Below are positions 10,171-12,779 of a stretch of DNA of 12,779 nt, piece by piece. The notes under the pieces are model-generated. The model made no database searches and was not told where the DNA came from. It was given only the letters and a program-made list of their open reading frames with translations. Location of the stretch: assembly GCA_035556755.1 (NCBI GenBank), contig DATMEP010000158.1:1-12779 (forward strand), read 5' to 3'. Every line of letters begins with the position of its first letter. Position 1 is the stretch's first letter. Origin of the DNA: VRUE01 sp035556755 (GTDB lineage: Bacteria; Actinomycetota; Thermoleophilia; Solirubrobacterales; 70-9). A program made the position numbers and the translations under genes.

Positions 10171-10208
10171 TGCTCCTTCCTGGCCTCTCTGGACCTGGTT
10201 AAAGGACG
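10171..10208 (-). promoter_or_regulatory. PyrR-binding leader RNA hairpin overlapping the pyrR ribosome binding site
   Basis: The minus strand contains GGTCCAGAGAGGCC (10195-10182), matching the PyrR binding-loop consensus known from Bacillus and mycobacteria (core UCCAGAGAGGCU). GGUC pairs with GGCC to make a 4-bp upper stem closing the hexaloop CAGAGA. Below an A-A mismatch, CC pairs with GG; after a bulge, UCCUU (10206-10202) pairs with AAGGA. That AAGGA is part of the Shine-Dalgarno AGGAAGGAG (10180-10172) of pyrR. Folding, stabilised by PyrR with UMP/UTP, would hide the ribosome binding site. This is translational repression, not antitermination. The pairing was worked out by hand. Confidence 0.85.
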
Positions 10209-10213
10209 GCGTC

Positions 10214-10243
10214 AGCCTAGCATTGCCCACCGGCGTCAGTCGA
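10214..10243 (-). promoter_or_regulatory. Promoter of the pyr operon
   Basis: The minus strand carries TCGACT (10243-10238), an 18-nt spacer and TAGGCT (10219-10214). The -35 lies in the last bases of rnz. Transcription would begin near 10207, almost exactly at the first base of the PyrR hairpin, so the leader would consist of the regulatory stem and little else. CTGACGCC occurs both at the -35 end and just after the -10. Readthrough from rnz is also possible, since its stop is 71 nt before pyrR. Confidence 0.55.
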
Positions 10244-11210
10244 GAGTCGGCGCCTCGTCTCGATCTCGATCCCTTGCTCCATTTGGGATGAGCTCGGGCT
10301 CTCCACGCTCTGGGAAAGGGATCTCCACCAGGTCGAAGTCGCGGGGGGCTACGGCGGGGGGGAAGACGTCTTGGGCCTCTTCGAGGACCTTGCCGACGTG
10401 GTAGCGGGAGGAGATGTGGACCAGGGCGAGCATCTTCACTTCGGCCTCGCGGGCGACCGCGGCTGCCTGGCCGACCGTCGAGTGGCCGGTATCGGCTGCT
10501 CGCTGGGCCTCCTCCTCGGCGAAGCTCGCGTCGTGGATCAGGAGCTCGGCGCCGCGGGCGGCCTCGACGGTTGCCCGGCAGGGGGCCGTGTCGCCGGTGA
10601 TCGCCAGCTTGCGCCCGGGTCGGGACTCGCCCATCACGTCCTTGGGTTGCACGGGGCCCGTCGTCCCGGCCACAGGCTCGCCGCGCTGCAGAGCCGCGAA
10701 GGCGGGGCCTTCCTGCACGCCGAGCCGCTTCGCCGCCTCGGGGTCGAAGCGGCCGGGGCGCTCGTCCTCGACCAGCGAGTAGCCGAGGGCGCGCACGCTG
10801 TGCTCGACCGGGAAGGCGTGGAGGCTCGCCCCGTCGAGCGCCATCGAGTCGCCCGGCTCCAGTTCGACCAGATCGAGCTTGAAGCCGAGCCTGCCGACGA
10901 TCCGGTGCAGAGTGTTGAAGAGGTCGACCAGGCCGCGCGGGCCGTAGACGGTGAGCGGCGCCTCGCGCTCGGTCAGGTCGTAGGTTTTGAGCAGCCCCGG
11001 CAGGCCGAGGAAGTGGTCGGCATGGAAGTGCGTGAGGTAGATCTCGTCGACCTGGACCAGACCGAGCGAGCGCTGCATCTGGCGCTGCGTCCCCTCCCCG
11101 CAGTCGAACAGCAGCCGTTCCCCCCCGCGGGCGACGAGCACGCTCGCGGTCGAGCGCCGCGCCGAGGGCACGGCACCGCCGGTACCGAGGAATGCGACCG
11201 AAAGCTGCAT
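10236..11210 (-). CDS. rnz: Ribonuclease Z (tRNA 3' endonuclease)
   Basis: A 324-residue metallo-beta-lactamase-fold endonuclease that cuts tRNA precursors after the discriminator base so that CCA can be added. Numbering from the chosen ATG, the zinc motif THFHADH is at 60-66 (H61, H63, D65, H66). Other ligands are H137 (VEHS), D207 in ITGDT, and H265 in HISSRY; HSTVGQ (243-248) is also conserved. The exosite-type stretch RPGRFDPEAAKRLGV (about 151-165) is typical of short-form RNase Z. The frame extends 12 codons further to a GTG at 11246, but the family starts with M-LSVAFLGTGG. No Shine-Dalgarno is seen; TAGGCT lies 8 nt before the ATG, suggesting a leaderless transcript. The C-terminus is an odd Arg/Asp-alternating tail (RDRDRDE). 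Confidence 0.94.
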   Translation of the reverse strand: MQLSVAFLGTGGAVPSARRSTASVLVARGGERLLFDCGEGTQRQMQRSLGLVQVDEIYLTHFHADHFLGLPGLLKTYDLTEREAPLTVYGPRGLVDLFNTLHRIVGRLGFKLDLVELEPGDSMALDGASLHAFPVEHSVRALGYSLVEDERPGRFDPEAAKRLGVQEGPAFAALQRGEPVAGTTGPVQPKDVMGESRPGRKLAITGDTAPCRATVEAARGAELLIHDASFAEEEAQRAADTGHSTVGQAAAVAREAEVKMLALVHISSRYHVGKVLEEAQDVFPPAVAPRDFDLVEIPFPERGEPELIPNGARDRDRDEAPTLD

Positions 11211-11218
11211 GGGCGGCG

Positions 11219-11224
11219 AGCCTA
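11219..11224 (-). promoter_or_regulatory. Possible -10 element for rnz
   Basis: TAGGCT on the minus strand, 8 nt before the rnz ATG, identical to the proposed -10 of pyrR. No convincing -35 is visible at 16-18 nt. An alternative -10, TAGCTT (11255-11250), would give a leader of about 34 nt. The assignment is tentative. Confidence 0.35.
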
Positions 11225-11253
11225 CGCGACCCGGCGCGTCGAACACGCGAAGC

Positions 11254-11259
11254 TAGACT
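11254..11259 (+). promoter_or_regulatory. Possible -10 element for tRNA-Arg
   Basis: TAGACT followed by GACGCCTGA lies 9 nt before the tRNA 5' end. The run GCTAGACTGACGCC (11252-11265) matches the pyrR -10 region on the minus strand at 13 of 14 positions. The -35 region is not recognisable. The shared sequence suggests a common promoter class with a GC-rich discriminator. Confidence 0.4.
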
Positions 11260-11268
11260 GACGCCTGA

Positions 11269-11342
11269 GCGCCCGTAGCTCAGCTGGATAGAGCGCCGCC
11301 CTCCGGAGGCGGAGGCCGCAGGTTCGAATCCTGCCGGGCGCG
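11269..11342 (+). tRNA. tRNA-Arg (anticodon CCG)
   Basis: A complete 74-nt cloverleaf. The acceptor stem is GCGCCCG (11269-11275) with CGGGCGC (11335-11341), and the discriminator is G11342. The D stem is GCTC/GAGC. The anticodon stem CCGCC/GGCGG encloses loop CTCCGGA, with anticodon CCG at 11303-11305, reading the arginine codon CGG. The T stem GCAGG/CCTGC encloses TTCGAAT. All stems pair perfectly. The 3' CCA is not encoded: the next bases are TCT. Maturation therefore needs a 3' endonuclease and CCA-adding enzyme, and RNase Z is encoded divergently 58 bp away. The CGG codon is common in GC-rich genomes, so this is probably a frequently used tRNA. Confidence 0.97.
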
Positions 11343-11373
11343 TCTTCTGACGGTTCGTGTCTAATACCCGCCC

Positions 11374-12087
11374 GTGGAGACCAACGCCGATACGCGACCG
11401 CCCCGGGGAGCGCTTGCGGTCGTCGCGGTCGGGCTGGTCGCCTGCGCGGCGGCCTGGCTGCTCTCGACCGACGAGACCGGCGGCAGCTCGGTGGCGATCA
11501 AGTGGGCGACGCGGGCACCACTGCCGGATTCGCGGCCGGCGGCGATCCCGGGCGGTGGATCGATGCGGCTGCAGGACGGCGGCCTGCGGGCAACCGAAGC
11601 CAACATCAACGGCGAACGGGTCTATCGCGCCACCTCCGTGCTGCGGATCGCCCCCGGCTCAGCCGTCGGGCAGGCGCGAGTCCGCTGCCGGACGAGCGGC
11701 GCCCGCCGGGCCGAACTGGGCCGCACGGTCGACAGCCGCGGCGCCTTTCCCCGCTCCACCGGCGAATACAACCTGACCAAGCAGGAGGTCCCCGGGAGCG
11801 TCGGGATCCGACTGCCGATCCAGGGAGCGGAATTCGCCTCGCTGGAACTGGAGGACGCCTTCGAGACCTTCACCGACCTGCCGGGGGTCGTCGTCAGCTG
11901 GCTGCCGCACCGGACCGACTCGCAGGAATGGCAGTGGGGGCTCCCCGAGGGACGCCCGCAGGAGCCCCTCGGGCTCGGCTTCGCCAGCTTCTGGCGGACC
12001 GCCGGCCGGATCTCTGCGGACGTTTCCTGCACGCTGGAGAACGACGCCGGCAGCACCGCCGTGCGCACCGCCGGGTCGCTCCGCTAG
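11374..12087 (+). CDS. Unrecognised single-pass membrane-anchored protein
   Basis: I do not recognise this 237-residue protein. It begins with a short Arg-containing segment (METNADTRPPRG), then one hydrophobic helix, ALAVVAVGLVACAAAWLL (13-30). The remaining 200 or so residues should lie outside the cytoplasm. That part looks beta-rich, with alternating stretches such as VYRATSVLRI (83-92), ARVRC (101-105) and SADVSCTLEND (214-224). Only two cysteines are external, C105 and C219, and could form a disulfide. W44, W176, W186, W188 and W207 are scattered through it. C24 lies within the helix, with no lipobox. The GTG start has no Shine-Dalgarno; TAATAC lies 6 nt before it. The TAG shares four bases with the convergent SRAP stop. 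The frame has GC-rich third positions, so it is a real gene. Confidence 0.75.
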   Translation: METNADTRPPRGALAVVAVGLVACAAAWLLSTDETGGSSVAIKWATRAPLPDSRPAAIPGGGSMRLQDGGLRATEANINGERVYRATSVLRIAPGSAVGQARVRCRTSGARRAELGRTVDSRGAFPRSTGEYNLTKQEVPGSVGIRLPIQGAEFASLELEDAFETFTDLPGVVVSWLPHRTDSQEWQWGLPEGRPQEPLGLGFASFWRTAGRISADVSCTLENDAGSTAVRTAGSLR

Positions 12088-12098
12088 GCGGGAGCGAC
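12075..12098. terminator. Bidirectional hairpin spanning two convergent stop codons
   Basis: GTCGCTCC (12075-12082) and GGAGCGAC (12091-12098) are exact reverse complements around an 8-nt loop containing CTAG. The palindrome CTAG (12084-12087) supplies TAG to both genes. A hairpin at a convergent end suggests transcription termination for both strands. Neither side has a U-tract, so efficiency is uncertain. Confidence 0.45.
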
Positions 12099-12779
12099 AA
12101 GCAGCTCGGGCCCCTCGCTGCCTTTGCCGACTTTGTTCAGTTTCGGGTTGGCCGGGGCGCCTTCCATCCGCGAAGCCGGCAGCGGCCCGCACATCGCGAT
12201 CGCGTCCTCGGCATCGAGGTCGGGACGCAGCCAGGCCGCCTCGGCCTCGGCGTTTGGCAGGATCGCCGGCATCCGGTCGTGCACCTTGCCGACCACCTCG
12301 TTCGGCGTCGTGGTGACGATCGTGCAGCTGTAGAGCCAGCCGTCCTCGAAACCGCGGTCCTCGGGGTCCTCCCACTCCTTGCGCGTGCAGATTCCGGCGA
12401 AGGCGAAGGGCTCGCCGCCGTCGACGGTGAAGCGCCAGGGCTGGCGCGGCTGCTTCGGGTCCTCCGCCCGCATCCACTCGTAGAAGCCGTCGGCGACGAT
12501 CAGGCAGCGGTGGCGGAACTTGCCGACCAACGGCGCGTAGGCGCGGCTGGAGTCGAGGTTCTCCGCTTTCGCGTTGATCATCTTGTAACCGACCTTGAGG
12601 TCCTTGGCCCAGCGCGGGACCAGGCCCCAACGCATCAGGCGCGCCTCGCGCTCGCCGGCTGCCGCCTCCTCGGGGTCGGGCGAAGAGCGGATCGTGAGGA
12701 TCTCCTGGGTCGGGGCGACGTTGAAGCGGCCCAGACCCGATTCGGCTTTTTTCGCCCGCTCCTTGGTCGGCGCCGGCGC
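12084..12779 (-). CDS. SRAP domain protein (YedK/HMCES family), 5' end outside the window
   Basis: The C-terminal 231 residues of an SOS-response-associated peptidase family protein. Members form a covalent thiazolidine crosslink with abasic sites in single-stranded DNA through Cys2 and shield them during replication. Numbering from the window edge, visible motifs are GRFNVAPTQ (17-25), RWGLVPRWAKD (50-60), INAKAEN (68-74), the glutamate of ADGFYEW (96-102) and the histidine of VHDRMP (166-171). These match the Asn, Glu and His of the E. coli YedK active site. The motif arginine after the asparagine (NAR in YedK) is Lys here. The start and Cys2 lie beyond 12779, roughly 15-30 codons away. It converges with the membrane protein gene and shares its CTAG stop. 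Confidence 0.93.
   Translation of the reverse strand, partial: APAPTKERAKKAESGLGRFNVAPTQEILTIRSSPDPEEAAAGEREARLMRWGLVPRWAKDLKVGYKMINAKAENLDSSRAYAPLVGKFRHRCLIVADGFYEWMRAEDPKQPRQPWRFTVDGGEPFAFAGICTRKEWEDPEDRGFEDGWLYSCTIVTTTPNEVVGKVHDRMPAILPNAEAEAAWLRPDLDAEDAIAMCGPLPASRMEGAPANPKLNKVGKGSEGPELLVAPA

Noticed and set aside
10165..10230. 22-residue N-terminal extension of PyrR from an upstream ATG
   Set aside because: The stretch overlaps the promoter and the PyrR hairpin. A strong SD precedes the GTG at 10164, and family length fits the shorter form.
10208..10239. CTGACGCC direct repeats as an operator of the pyr promoter
   Set aside because: The 8-mer also occurs inside pyrD near 1675, and short GC-rich words recur by chance here. 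One copy also contains the rnz stop.

Overview
This GC-rich window (about 70 % GC by eye) is a conserved housekeeping block from an actinobacterium. The order pyrR-pyrB-pyrC-carA-carB ... mihF-gmk-rpoZ is an actinobacterial arrangement, and the mIHF-type gene is an actinobacterial marker. A two-subunit (class 1B) dihydroorotate dehydrogenase, pyrK-pyrD, sits where mycobacteria carry pyrF. This points to a lineage distant from Mycobacterium, possibly a Thermoleophilia-type (Solirubrobacter/Conexibacter-like) bacterium. The phylum is well supported; the class is inference.

Layout. The minus strand carries almost everything, read from high to low coordinates. It starts with rnz (tRNA 3' processing, 11210 to 10236). 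A promoter and a PyrR-binding RNA hairpin follow, then pyrR, pyrB, pyrC, carA, carB, pyrK and pyrD. Most junctions overlap by 4-8 nt; the exception is a 79-nt gap between carB and pyrK that holds a perfect 17-bp inverted repeat. After pyrD come a hairpin and a new promoter, then mihF, gmk, rpoZ and the first bases of another gene. The plus strand carries a tRNA-Arg(CCG), divergent from rnz, and a gene for an unrecognised single-pass membrane protein. That gene converges on, and shares a CTAG stop with, an SRAP-family (YedK/HMCES) gene that runs off the right edge.

How it works together. CarA/CarB make carbamoyl phosphate, PyrB and PyrC take it to dihydroorotate, and PyrD/PyrK oxidise that to orotate. 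pyrE and pyrF are not in the window. PyrR, bound to uridine nucleotide, should bind the leader hairpin just before its own gene. The hairpin's 3' arm contains the pyrR Shine-Dalgarno sequence, so control is predicted to act on translation, as described for mycobacterial PyrR, and to spread through the coupled genes. Guanylate kinase and RNA polymerase omega follow, giving a nucleotide/transcription module.

The items most worth checking are the PyrR leader hairpin, the unexplained inverted repeat between carB and pyrK, and a set of genes without a Shine-Dalgarno that have a -10-like hexamer 6-10 nt before the start codon, suggesting leaderless transcripts. I found no CRISPR array, insertion sequence, prophage or toxin-antitoxin gene. 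No gap without a gene exceeds 300 bases.
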